From NCBI GenBank assembly GCA_002633025.1, contig NMRB01000259.1, positions 302,809 to 366,808 on the forward strand: 64,000 bases of DNA, in the 5' to 3' direction. Of this stretch, positions 9,169 through 18,954 are shown piece after piece; the first letter of the stretch is position 1, and every line of letters starts with the position of its first letter. The position numbers and the translations under genes are program-made. This DNA is from Notospermus geniculatus (lineage: Eukaryota; Nemertea; Pilidiophora; Heteronemertea; Lineidae). Under the pieces are notes generated by a model. That model searched no databases. It saw only the letters and a program-made list of their open reading frames with translations, and had not been told where the DNA came from.

Positions 9169-11077
9169 AGCACAGTCCGCACAATTCATGTGATTACTGA
9201 ACAGTGATGATGAATTCATGCGATTACTGATCAGTGATATTACCTCGCTGACTTCCTCACACAGAAAGCGGTACAGGGCAGTTTGTGTGTATGAAAGAGT
9301 GTTGCAGGTCGACTTTGAAAACTACGATGATGATCATTTGATGCGAGGCTGGGAATCGTTGCTCCATCCCGAGGGAGCTGCTTTAATACATTGTAGGCTT
9401 ATTGATAATTGAGGCTGAGGTATCGTTAAAATGAATATTTCAGGCTATGAAATATTCCAGATTATTCGTCAGGTTTAGCAAAAAATTATTCCCCGAGGTA
9501 CAAATTTGCCATTTTGTGAAGAGAGAGTATTTGGTATGTCAATTACATTGATTGGGTCACCAACTAATCAGCAAAATGTTTTTGATATCTCGCTCTGCAT
9601 CGATGGTTGCAACTGACATTGACGAAGCCACAACTACTCTCGGTTGAATTGTCGGCCATTTCGTGAACATCTTCCAGTATTGGGTGTTTTTTAGAACCTG
9701 ACACGTGCGTGGGGTTTGGCCTCAACATAGAAACCTCAAAAATACTTCCTTTTACCACTGGAAACAACACGTTAAAATGCCGACTGTCGAGAATGTCATG
9801 GCGTCAGAAGGTTGTGAATGGTGGCTATTGCACTGGTGGTATCGGAATATCAATATCACAAACTACTGGTAAGCCAGAATACCTTCCGAAGGGTTCATTA
9901 ATAATGCCATTGGTCCAAAACAATACAAGTCGAATGCAAAACGTCGAAAGTCCTTGATGAAATTACCATAAAATACGTCGATTAAAATGGTCACTCAGAA
10001 AACCATACTACATGTTCATGTACACTAATGCCGGAAAGTAAATGGACAGTGGTTTTTTTAACCCTGTACATGAAGTAATGCACAATTTTGGGTTCTAGCT
10101 CAGATATTATGGCCCTACAAAATATCTTTTATATGTCCAAGAGCAAATTTCAAGGAAAAAATGAAAATATCGTGCAAGTATCACTGTTTCAAAATATGTA
10201 TCATTGAAAATGAGATTTTTGAAACCTTGGAGTTTTTCATAAAAGTCAAATTTATCATAATCTATGAAGAATTCTAAGACTCATTGTGAAGAAACTACTG
10301 AAAAATATTTACCCTGTTATATGTTATTCAAGGAAATAGTCTATGCATGAAAAAACGGGACACTTTTCATCACATTTTAAAGAAAAAGTTTGATTTCTCA
10401 GTGATCTATGGTAATGTAGTTACCGAATCATGGTCAGTCTTAGTCTTTTAGTGAAGGCTAGCAGCACAACCCAAAATCTCATGAAAAATCTCAAATTCCA
10501 AATTTTTTATATCTTCGATAATCTCAATATCATCAAAGTTAGTCACGATTTTCAAACACTTTCCCCACCATCGTGTGCATACCTCAGCAACAGAAGACAA
10601 AAACCGCTGTCCATTTAATACTTTTGGCATAAGTGTACATGTAAGATTGACGCTGACGTCCTAATACAATGTACATGTCGGCGGCGAACTGCACCGGCGG
10701 AAACAATCCGCGACGTGCCGCTGACTATCAACCGCGCAGGTCATACACTGTAATAACTGCGACCAAACGCTTCTTCGTGATAATGTGGGCAGGTTAATGA
10801 TGTAATCCCGAAGATATCAGTAGAAAATATTGTCTCTCATTGCCGGAGTCCGGCGGTTCTTCTGTTGGTGATGGACCGCATTGCTGGCCACAAAGCAGGA
10901 TGATGATCTTCGAATCGGAACGAGTCGCATTCTTCAAAAGATCAGAAGTTTGGTTCTGCATTCACACTACAGATGTCTCTCCTGCTCCAATTATTGATGG
11001 CCATGAACATCTGCCCTTTAATAAAAATAACGCTGAAAACAAAGAAGACAAACTTCCTTCTCCCGCATTTGGCATCA
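9169..11077. other. Interval with no convincing gene
   Basis: The only candidate is a short frame from ATG 9778 reading MPTVENVMASEGCEWWLLHW and running to a GTAAGCC donor-like site near 9869. It has no domain and no partner exon. A second frame at 11422 (MVVSLVSFITLGHS) is hydrophobic but stops after 39 codons. Neither is annotated as a gene. Confidence 0.35.
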
Positions 11078-11233
11078 CCAGGGCCGTATTTAGCGGGGGG
11101 GGGGGNGCTAGGGGGCACTTGCCCCCCCCCAGAGCCACCCCGAAAACGTGATTTTCATGCAGATTTTGCGCAAAAAACGGCAAAAAGACTCTTCTGCCCC
11201 CCCCCCGGACCAAAAAGCTAAATACGGCCCTGG
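11078..11233. repeat. MITE with poly-G arm and embedded N
   Basis: CCAGGGCCGTATTTAGC at the left and GCTAAATACGGCCCTGG at the right are perfect 17-base inverted repeats. Homopolymer G and C runs lie inside both ends, and an N at 11106 follows the G run. A similar but partial GGGGCGTAGC / poly-C arrangement is seen near 12271-12469. Confidence 0.8.
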
Positions 11234-12714
11234 TCTTTCCGTTCAAGCATATTCACAACGCACAGAAAACCCAAGAAAAATGCCAATCTTATAATGATAT
11301 GCGAACAAACATGAATTCATCAAAACCGTTCGGAGGTAGTTGCTGTACGCATGCGCAGTACTGCATGTATCCTTCATGTGTTTTCTTCCTGACCGTGTAG
11401 AGGTCACGTCTTCCTTGGCTGATGGTTGTTTCCCTGGTCAGTTTTATTACCCTCGGACACAGCTCTGCTAGATTTTTTGGACTGGATCTTTACCACGCCA
11501 TTGTCCATCATTCCACGGAGGAATCGCCAGTGATCAGTGGATAAAAAGGTAGGCTGCTTGGTATCGACAATAAGCCAGTTGAGACGACTGATGCTGGCAA
11601 TCAGTTGATGATGTACTCAGATACGCCGAATATTCCTGACCTCACCCCCGGACCTCACCTCAATGGTTTTGATATCATGGCGAATATTAGCGACTTTTTG
11701 CAATGAAAAGTGATATTCAACTGATTTTTTAAGATGTATCTGATTCAAGATTTCTTACACACCGAATCCCTGCCTTTGCCAACAAACTCCACCCGTATGA
11801 TACTACATCTACTTTTATGTGCATTTCTTTATGCCTGCATGAATTTTTTTCCTCAACAAATATTCCATGTGGCACAGCGAGGCCAAGTGTATGAAGCATG
11901 TGCATCTAGTGTACTACATCCAATATCTTGCTGCTGCTTTAGTATTAAAATGATTTATTCCAATCGATACCACGCCGACATACTTCGTGTCTATTCATAG
12001 CCAAGGTGACCGCGTTTTTGTCACGTGATCTAACGCCGGTCACGTGTGTAAACAGAGTAGCTAGAACCCGGGAGCTAGAACGACATCAGTCTGTCATTTT
12101 TTGCAGCAAATCATGATCAGTCAGTCTGATACCAAAATTCTTTACTTGAAATCAGTATCCTAAGTTCCGCACTGAGATTTTCCTCGATGAACGACAGAGT
12201 TGAACTCCCAAGCCCATTTCACAAAACATTTTTATGCGCCTCGCCGTTAGCAACTCGTAAGCCGTTTCCAGGGGCGTAGCTATCTTTTATTGCCTAGGGC
12301 GCCCAGAAAAAAATTGAAAATCTACATCCTCTCAGGTGCATTTTCCGCACATCTGACACCACAATGACTTGGCTTGAAGAGGGAAAATGACCTTCTAGAG
12401 GAAAAATTAACTTTGTCCCATTTTTTGTTGCTCTGGGGGGCATTTGCCCTCCCCCCCCCCCCCCCCCTNGATATATCTGACTCTGGCGGCGCTGGCCGAG
12501 AAATATGGCAGTATTTACAGGGTATACACTGGTAGGTCATAGAACTTCGTCCTTTTGTCAACCTACAGATGTCGCTGTTGTCAAACGCGCTGTAAATTCT
12601 TTCGGTGGAACATTTTACCAAAGCACAATGTACCTTATGTTCGTCAGGGCAATTGGTTGTACAACAGGTGGTTCAATTCGTTAGACCCATCATCGTTAAA
12701 CCCTTTTTCACTAG
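11234..12714. other. Upstream region of the P450 with a poly-C sequence break
   Basis: A first P450 exon, with membrane anchor and proline-rich hinge, should lie here but was not found. A run of about 17 C ends at an N (12469), so sequence may be missing. GCATGCGCAGTAC at about 11349-11361 resembles an NRF1 site. The frame just before 12715 (CRCCQTRCKFFRW...) does not look like P450. Confidence 0.4.
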
Positions 12715-12813
12715 GTCCTCGCCTCGTTGTGGTTCTCAACAGCTATGAAATGGTGAAAGAAGCCCTTATCAAGAAACAAATTGACTTCTCAGGAAGACCA
12801 CGAAATCTATCAA
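12715..12813 (+). CDS. P450 exon 2 (substrate-recognition N-terminal sheet)
   Basis: This 99-nt exon, phase 1 in and out, has acceptor CCCTTTTTCACTAG and donor GTAAGTC. It encodes GPRLVVVLNSYEMVKEALI and then IDFSGRPRNLS, the beta-1/B-helix stretch of clan-2 P450s. Confidence 0.82.
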
Positions 12814-15800
12814 GTAAGTCGTGCTATGCCATGTATGCCGATGCCCAGGCACGAGTTTAGTCAGATTATTCATAACCTTCATCCATCAACAAAGGTGATC
12901 GTGTCCTTTTCTTTACATCTATTTTGATACATGTGGGCGTGCCTAGTCAATCTAATATATCAGTGTAAAAATTTTGAATGAAATCATGCAAATAAAAAAG
13001 TAGCAAAAAACATGCCTTTACAAAATTCCTTCTGTCAAATGCGGCTTTCAGCGGAATTTTTCGACGCTGATACCATTAGATAGCCAGGAAAATTTGCTAC
13101 TATATATGTTGGGACCAACTTTTTCTACCCCATTGGTTTGGAGATATTCAAGAAAAGCTGCTGTCCATTTATTTTTGGCCATGAGTGTACGTGTAGCCCC
13201 AATGTACCAAGAGGTACACACGGCAGGTAAACGTCTCAAATCGTGCGTATCTTTTCGAAGTAGTCAGGCATGTTAGGGTATTCGTGTTTAAATATTGGTC
13301 GTTACAGATGAAATCCAATCAGACCATTACCATGACGTAATATTCGCCCCCTATTCAGACCGATGGAAAGCTCACCGAAAAATGTTGAATCAAGCATTGA
13401 GGTAAGATCCCTACGGCTTTAGCACAGCGAAATGATCCGAAATCAGGTCCGAATCCCTGACTGACCTCTATAAACTCCCCTATTTGAATATGATCAAACT
13501 ACATGTAATCTAAGAACACATTTTTTTCAGAAACTTCGCATCCGGTGAACTTCTAGTCGAACGCATTCACGAAAGTATGACAATAGCTTCGGACTTCCTT
13601 CAGCCAAATCTTGGAATGTCCTACGATCCTTTCCAGTTCGTCACCCTCATTATCTACAACTTCATTTGTGCCATGTGTGTCGGAAAAACGTGAGTGTGCA
13701 TTTGAATGCTTTGATATAGACCGCACCTCCATCCACCACGTACATGTACGTGTACGTGTACGTGTAAATGTACATAAGAATATTAACCATGCCTACATTG
13801 TAGGTAGACTCAAGATGCATTGCACCTACATGTATACTGGTGTCATTGAGTTTGTATGTTGGACAGCAAAGTTTTCTCAGGGTGACATGTCGGTCTGTCC
13901 CCCTGCTTCGCGAGGGCGCCGTTCCTTTATTTGTCGAACAATCAGTAAAAAACTCATGAGAATGTTTGCTATCCGTTCAGATTTGCCCCCGACGACGAGG
14001 AGTACAAGATGCTCTGCTTCAGACGTAGAAGTATCACAGACACTGTCGGCAATGGCTTCGACGCTGATTTCTTCCCTTACAAGCGATTCTTTGAATCCCG
14101 CCGAGTGAACAAAGCTAGAGACCTTGTAAAGCAGCTCTTGAGTTATGCCAAGGGCATCATTGAGGACCACAGGAAACGATTCTCACCAGGTAGCGCAGGA
14201 ACGTAGTACGCTTTTACGTTTTCGGCCATACCTATACTGGGGTCATCTTAATTATTTGAGCTAATTGCATGTTGATTCTGACCTCGACCGAAATGTGCCC
14301 TTGGTCAACAATGTTTTCTCAGGGTGACATGTCGGTCTGTCCCCCTGCTTCGCGAGGGCCGTTCCTTTATTTGTCGCACAGTCAGTTAAAAACTCATGAG
14401 AATGCTTGCTGTCCGTTCAGATTTGCCCCCGACGACGAGGAGTACAAGATGCTCTGCTTCAGACGTAGAAGTATCACAGACACTGTCGGCAATGGCTTCG
14501 ACGCTGATTTCTTCCCTTACAAGCGATTCTTTGAATCCCACCGAGTGAACAAAGCTAGAGACCTTGTACAGCAACTCTTGAGTTATGCCAAGGGCATCAT
14601 TGAGGACCACAGGAAACGATTCTCACCAGGTAGCGCAGGAACGTAGTATGCTTTTACGTTTTCGGCCATCTACTGGCGGAGGAAGGAGGCGAAGCTTTTG
14701 TGGCCTCGATTTCGATCTCTCACCAGATTTTTCAGAGTGAAGTCTCTTGTGGCTCGACCTTCAATGGAGGTCTGTGTCGAGAAATCCCTTCCCTCCTTGT
14801 TGCAATGGTTGAAGTAGTGAAAACATCTAGAGGCACACCGTGGCATTTCTGACACTTGTCGGTCAAGGCCGTTTGTCAGTTGCAAATTTAGGTTGATTTC
14901 AGTGTCTAACTTTTCAAGGTGTGATAAGAGATTTCACTGACCATATATCCTTGCTGCCCAACATGACGACTCCCATTCTCTAAAGCCAGAGAGACGACTG
15001 AGCGACAGGCACCTTATTAATACAATCATGGACATATTTTCAGGTGAGATTCAGCGACCTTCAGAAGAATTTGGTTTAATACCCTTTCACGGTGTGTGCA
15101 TAGCGAGCTGTAGTGTTCTGTTAAAGCATTTGGTAACGAACCTTTGAATACTGTACAACGGTTCTCTTGCTTGGATTTGTCCTCTTCATGCCAGATAGGT
15201 CCATCGCATTTTGGGCAACACATATGGTCATCGGGGAATTACGTTGGTGTCTTGCTTGCTTCAAGGATTCTATCAATATTGCGAGTTATAGGCGTTGAGA
15301 CTGACAAGTAGACTTTGTGGTTTTCAATCGTAAAGTTGATCTCGCATCCATACTCTATCTTTCTGTAGCTGGTACGGAAACGACTGTGAACACAGTGTAT
15401 TGGGTGCTACTTTACGTTGCCAGTTACCCGGAAGTGCAGGCAAAGATGCACAAGCAGATTGACGAGCGCGTTGGTATGTTGCCTAACATTCTGTCGTTCA
15501 GCTCATTGAGAAAGGTTAATAAATGCCATATTGAGATGTCCCCATCTTCTGGCCAACAGATTACAATGTACACTAGCTACAGTACAGCGTGGTGAATCTG
15601 TAGAGCATTATTCTTTGATTTAATACTGATCTTTAAATGGTAGAAAGTTTGCCGGCCATTCTGACCTCTTCAACTAGGCCTACCTCTTATCCTAAAATCA
15701 GGGAACTAAATTTCAGCCGTACGTTCCCTCCGTTTCGCGAATTTCACCAGCATACGTTCGAGTGATCTGTTTTTGCCCTGTTTTTACCATCACAGGTCGC

Positions 15801-16619
15801 AACACACTGATAGACCTGAAGGAGAAAAAGAAACTGCCGTACATCGATGCGACAGTGTTCGAAGTCATGCGCCACCGACCTGCTGTTCCTCTTGGTATTC
15901 CTAGAAGCACTATATGTGATACGAAGATAGGCATGTGTCAAGCTTGCTTTCATGTTCATGCTAATTGAGACACACAGGAAAACGAAATGCACTGATAGAC
16001 CTGATAGACGAAAAATGCACTGACAGACGAAATGTATTTTGGGATTTCTGCATTATGGCAGTGCATAGGTACCCATGTAAATTTTCTTATAATGGTTGGC
16101 CTATTCTCAGATACAAAGTCTGCCACACCGTACCAGGGGGAGAAATTCGTCTCTAGAACAGGAGTGCGAGCCATTGGCGCCGAAAGAGTGTCACCGAAAC
16201 AGGTTTGGTAAGCCTACGGCACCTAGCGAAATACTAGGGGCTGTTTGTAGTGATATTCCTTTACTACACTTTCAGGCGAGTATGATGTTCCCAAGGGAAC
16301 TGATGTCGTAGTCAACATCTGGACGCTACACCATGACCCTGCCGAGTGGGACGAGCCAGATGCCTTCCGACCAGAACGCTTCCTAGAAGAGGACGGAAGT
16401 CTTCGAGCCAAGCCACAAAACTTTTTACCATTTGGTGCGGGCAGGCGGATCTGTGTGGGTGAAGCCGTAGCGAAACCCGAGATCTGCCTCGTCACCGCTC
16501 TTTTGTTACAAAAGTACAAATTCTCCCTGCCGCCGGAGCGCGAGGTTTCATTTCAACCCCTTGATTTAGCCTTCACGTCGTATTCGAAGAGTTATGAGCT
16601 TATCATCGAAGAAAGATGA
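12715..16619 (+). CDS. Cytochrome P450, clan 2 (CYP1/CYP2/CYP17-like), first exon not found
   Basis: Eight exon types on the plus strand are in phase and give about 422 codons, with roughly 75 N-terminal residues missing. P450s are haem-thiolate mono-oxygenases, in animals mostly anchored in the ER membrane and acting on steroids, fatty acids or xenobiotics. Landmarks in order are WKAHR (C helix), AGTETT (oxygen-binding I helix), EVMR (ExxR of the K helix), PERF and FLPFGAGRRICVGE (haem loop with its cysteine ligand). The order and exon structure fit the CYP1/CYP2/CYP17 group; the substrate cannot be read. Oddities are two copies of one exon, a 2-base insertion in the next exon, and a GC donor. 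The gene may be a recent pseudogene, or may be damaged by assembly errors. Confidence 0.85.
13308..13401 (+). CDS. P450 exon 3 (C helix)
   Basis: This 94-nt exon is phase 1 in and 2 out, with acceptor GTTACAG and donor GTAAGATC. It encodes VIFAPYSDRWKAHRKMLNQA; WxxxR of the C helix, which contacts a haem propionate, is intact. Confidence 0.85.
13531..13689 (+). CDS. P450 exon 4 (D-E helices)
   Basis: This 159-nt exon, phase 2 in and out, has acceptor TTTTTTTCAG and donor GTGAGTG. It encodes SGELLVERIHESM, then YDPFQFVTLIIYNFICAMC and VGKT, the E-helix segment ending in the clan-2 CxGK(R/K) motif. Confidence 0.85.
13871..14229. repeat. Exon-containing tandem repeat, unit 1
   Basis: This 359-base unit starts at GTTTTCTCAGGGTGACATG and ends at TTTCGGCCAT. 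It contains exon 5a with flanking intron. Unit 2 is 14313-14669. Confidence 0.85.
13981..14189 (+). CDS. P450 exon 5, copy a (F-G helices)
   Basis: This 209-nt exon, phase 2 in and 1 out, has acceptor CCGTTCAG and donor GTAGCGCAGG. It encodes FAPDDEEYKMLCFRRRSIT, then DADFFPYKRFFESRRVNKA and KGIIEDHRKRFSPG. This segment lines the access channel and often determines substrate preference. It is repeated almost exactly at 14421-14629. Confidence 0.83.
14313..14669. repeat. Exon-containing tandem repeat, unit 2
   Basis: Second unit, starting 442 bases downstream. The two units are separated by about 83 unrelated bases and no N. Confidence 0.85.
14421..14629 (+). CDS. P450 exon 5, copy b (duplicate)
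   Basis: It has the same length, splice sites and phases as copy a. It differs at three places that I could see: R to H in FFESRRV, K to Q in DLVKQLL, and one silent CAG to CAA. Because 209 is not a multiple of three, a transcript containing both copies would be out of frame, so at most one can be used. It could be an alternative exon, a recent duplicate or a join of two alleles. Confidence 0.75.
14919..15043 (+). CDS. P450 exon 6 (G-H helices) with 2-base frameshift
   Basis: Acceptor TTTTCAAG and donor GTGAGATT bound 125 nt, phase 1 to phase 1, whereas 123 would keep the frame. The first part reads GVIRDFTDHI in the incoming frame. From about 14949 the family sequence (LAAQHDDSHS, then LSDRHLINTIMDIFS) is in the frame two bases on. 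The excess is a single AT unit in ATATAT at 14943-14948. As it stands the incoming frame hits TAA soon after. Slippage, an assembly error or gene death would each explain it. Confidence 0.78.
15369..15473 (+). CDS. P450 exon 7 (I helix, oxygen activation)
   Basis: This 105-nt exon, phase 1 in and out, has acceptor CTTTCTGTAG and donor GTATGTT. It encodes AGTETTVNTVYWVLLYVA and then PEVQAKMHKQIDERVG. The A/G-G-x-E/D-T-T motif that activates oxygen is intact. Confidence 0.88.
15796..15930 (+). CDS. P450 exon 8 (K helix, ExxR) with GC donor
   Basis: This 135-nt exon, phase 1 in and out, has acceptor ACCATCACAG. It encodes LPYIDATVFEVMRHRPAVP and LGIPRSTICDTKIG; EVMR is the invariant ExxR. The only junction that joins the next exon in phase is ATAG/GCATGT, a GC donor in place of GT. 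Confidence 0.82.
16276..16619 (+). CDS. P450 exon 9 (haem-binding loop and C-terminus)
   Basis: This 344-nt terminal exon, phase 1 in, has acceptor CTACACTTTCAG and stop TGA 16617-16619. It encodes EYDVPKGTDVVVNIWTLHHD, FRPERFLEEDG, NFLPFGAGRRICVGEAVA and a normal C-terminal tail ending SYELIIEER. The cysteine of RRICVG is the haem ligand. Confidence 0.9.
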
Positions 16620-17099
16620 GATGGCATATTGGCTAACAGCATCTTTCGGAAGATAGCCTATCCCGTCATGCCCGTGTATTGTAGCGAGGGCGTACGTATG
16701 TCGTTCATGCGCAGCTGCATCCGATGACGAAATCAATGTGGCCTTGACGTCAACTAAATGGCAATTGGTGCTACAACCACTACAACTCCATTCTCTGAAA
16801 GGATGTTAAATTTCCGTTCGTCTTAAAAATGTCTAATACAACTAATTATAAACAATTAATTAACTACAACTTCTCATGATTCTTCTCACTACAAGGATGA
16901 AAAACAAAGAAGTGGGCGATAACATGAATTTTAGTCAGCAGGATATTACAAGATACTTTAATTATCAAATGTTTCTATTAGAATACTTGTTCATGTATTA
17001 TGTAATCTTTTCATTGTCGTCGTCGTTTTCATTGCCAATGCCCAAATATAGTGCCATGCTATTGTTTTGTCATCTTCCGCGTTAATAAATCAATCTATA

Positions 17100-17223
17100 G
17101 AGAGCTTGCAAAGCCCCCGAAACGCCAACGCGAACGCCTATCCTTTGGTTCGGTGCTCTCTTCTCGGTGTCGAACAATGGGATTGGCGTTCGCGTTGGCG
17201 TTTCGGGACTTTGCGAAAACTCC
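17100..17223. repeat. Palindromic MITE, CCGAAACGCCAACGCGAACG family (copy 1)
   Basis: The arms are CCCGAAACGCCAACGCGAAC and GTTCGCGTTGGCGTTTCGGG, with outer ends related to GAGTTTTCGCAAAGC. Further copies lie at 43711-43841 and 43966-44080. Confidence 0.82.
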
Positions 17224-17361
17224 CTTATATTATTTCTTCCCGAAACTGTGTGGCTCAGTGAAATCAGCACAAAGTGATTTCACAATAAACAGTACAGCCA
17301 ATTTGCTCTGTTACGTCATTCAATGACTTGATTACAATAGGGTTTTCACAGTCCGTCATAA

Positions 17362-17640
17362 ACCCTGGTTACACTACATGTACATAAAAACCCGCGTCTC
17401 ACCCGGCCCTTTTCTGTTTACACCTGTTAAAAGCGCGGGTCTAATATACCCGGGGATGAAAAACACGGGGCTAATAAGCTATCCGAGCTGGAAGGGTTTT
17501 TGGAGCGGGGCTTAATTTAGATCACCGTCACAAGATTTTAGTAATGTCGACGCGCATCGCGTCTCGGAAGGGATTTTTCAGAACCGGGCTTGACACGGGT
17601 CTCAAAAAGCCCGGGAATTTCTTTGTAGTATAAACAGGGC
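17362..17640. repeat. Possible TIR element
   Basis: CCCTGGTTACACTAC at the left is mirrored by GTAGTATAAACAGGG at the right. The interior has several CCCGGG/CGCGGG words. The ends are imperfect and short, so this is tentative. Confidence 0.45.
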
Positions 17641-17889
17641 TATAGTATAAAGGCCCACACATGATGGTGGCATAAGGCACAGCTAGGCCTATTGCGACAG
17701 TTGTCTCATGACTCTCTCCTAAGTTTCCTGTCGCTTTCCTAAAACTTCTGATTCTTGAGAGATAGGCCTAACTGCTACATGCACGATCGGTTGGTGGTAT
17801 AAGTAGACTAGTAGAAGAGACCAATTTTTTCCCAAAACCTGGAAAAAATTAAGGGGTGAACGATTTTTATGTCATTTTATGCATATGAC

Positions 17890-18430
17890 TCTGAGAAATC
17901 ACAAACTGAAAATCCCCATAAATCCCCTTTGGGGAAAATTTTTTATTAAGGTTTGAATTTTTGGAACTGACTTTATCATTGGACCCAAGACAGAGCTTTG
18001 TACAGGAGGATGGGAACCGATGTACATCTAACTTATGAACGGTTGGATTTACACCCCATAAATGTATTACCAACAGATAGAAACATGACACTTTAGAAGC
18101 AGATAAGCATGTTTTTAATTGTTTTATGCAATAGGAAATGACATTTTATGTAAATTAACACAAAATAGGTCAAAATACATAAAAACACAGTTTCCAGTTA
18201 CATAACTAGTTAAAAATTACAAAAAACATGTTTTTTCGATTAAGAGGCACCATGTTTCTATCTGTTTGTAATACATTTATTGGGTGTAAATCCAACCGTT
18301 CAAAAGTTAGTTGTACATCCGGTCTCAATTCTCCTGTACAAAGTTCAGTTCTGGGTTTAACGATAAAGTTTAAAAAGCGCGTAATTTTTTTTCCCCAAGT
18401 GGGATTGATGGGGATTTTTACTATGTGACT
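17890..18430. repeat. Foldback element, GTTTCTATCTGTTGGTAATA family (old copy)
   Basis: The left arm (about 17890-18097) and right arm (about 18224-18430) are imperfect inverted copies sharing GTTTCTATCTGTT, TAAATCCAACCGTTCA and ATGGGGATTTT. The arms match the internal arms of the element at 60132-60811, where the ends are clear. Confidence 0.7.
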
Positions 18431-18619
18431 GAGGAGTCTTCAACAGACACAGTGACACATGTTTCGTGTAAGATTTAATTTTGTCTGGGTTTAACCCTTC
18501 TTCTACCAGTCTAAAAATGCAGGTTGATCTGCAGGCAATAGTATAGTACATGTATTTGCAATACATTTGACTTCACCATTGGACTTTCACACTGATCCTA
18601 ACCATTAACCTGCAACCCT

Positions 18620-18776
18620 GGGCCCGGTTGCACGAAACTCACGACAGAGCTATCTTGGTGTTAGCGCTATCTTCATGTTAGATGACGTAAAAATCCATTG
18701 TTCTTTTACGTCATTTAACATCAAGTTAGCGCTAACACCAAGATAGCGCTGTCGTGAGTTTCGTGCAACCGGGCCC
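18620..18776. repeat. Long palindromic MITE with GGGCCCGGTTGC ends
   Basis: The arms of about 65 bases start GGGCCCGGTTGCACGAAACT and end AGTTTCGTGCAACCGGGCCC. The inner part contains TTGGTGTTAGCGCTA and its mirror. It begins seven bases after the last stop codon of the SDR reading frame, in the expected 3' end of that gene. Confidence 0.88.
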
Positions 18777-18782
18777 TGCACT

Positions 18783-18954
18783 TTATACTGTCTCATACGG
18801 CCATGTCGATTTAGAGGAAGTCAGGATGTTTAAGACATTTTCGAGAAAAGCCTGGAAATATCCCTCTGTGTAAGCATTCTTGATATCTTGTGGGGTTCTT
18901 TCCCATGTCCTGTTTATCAGCTGCACCTGGTAATCTGCACTGGTCATCTCAGTT
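18783..18954 (-). CDS. SDR exon 5, copy a (distal, last in gene)
   Basis: It encodes TEMTSADYQVQLINRTWER and EGYFQAFLENVLNILTSSK, then STWPYETV and TAA at 18783-18785. The last residues do not resemble the C-terminus of retinol dehydrogenases, which normally continue for about 50 residues. The stop lies seven bases from a palindromic MITE at 18620-18776, so the original 3' end may have been displaced. Confidence 0.72.

Noticed and set aside
10430-10630. Open frames on both strands near 10.5 kb
   Set aside because: Low-complexity AT-rich sequence, no splice context or domain.
12555-12714. Extending P450 exon 2 upstream to the ACCTACAG acceptor at about 12568
   Set aside because: The added residues (CRCCQTRCKFFRWNIL and so on) do not resemble P450. 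The closer acceptor CTTTTTCACTAG at 12714 gives the family sequence directly in the right phase.
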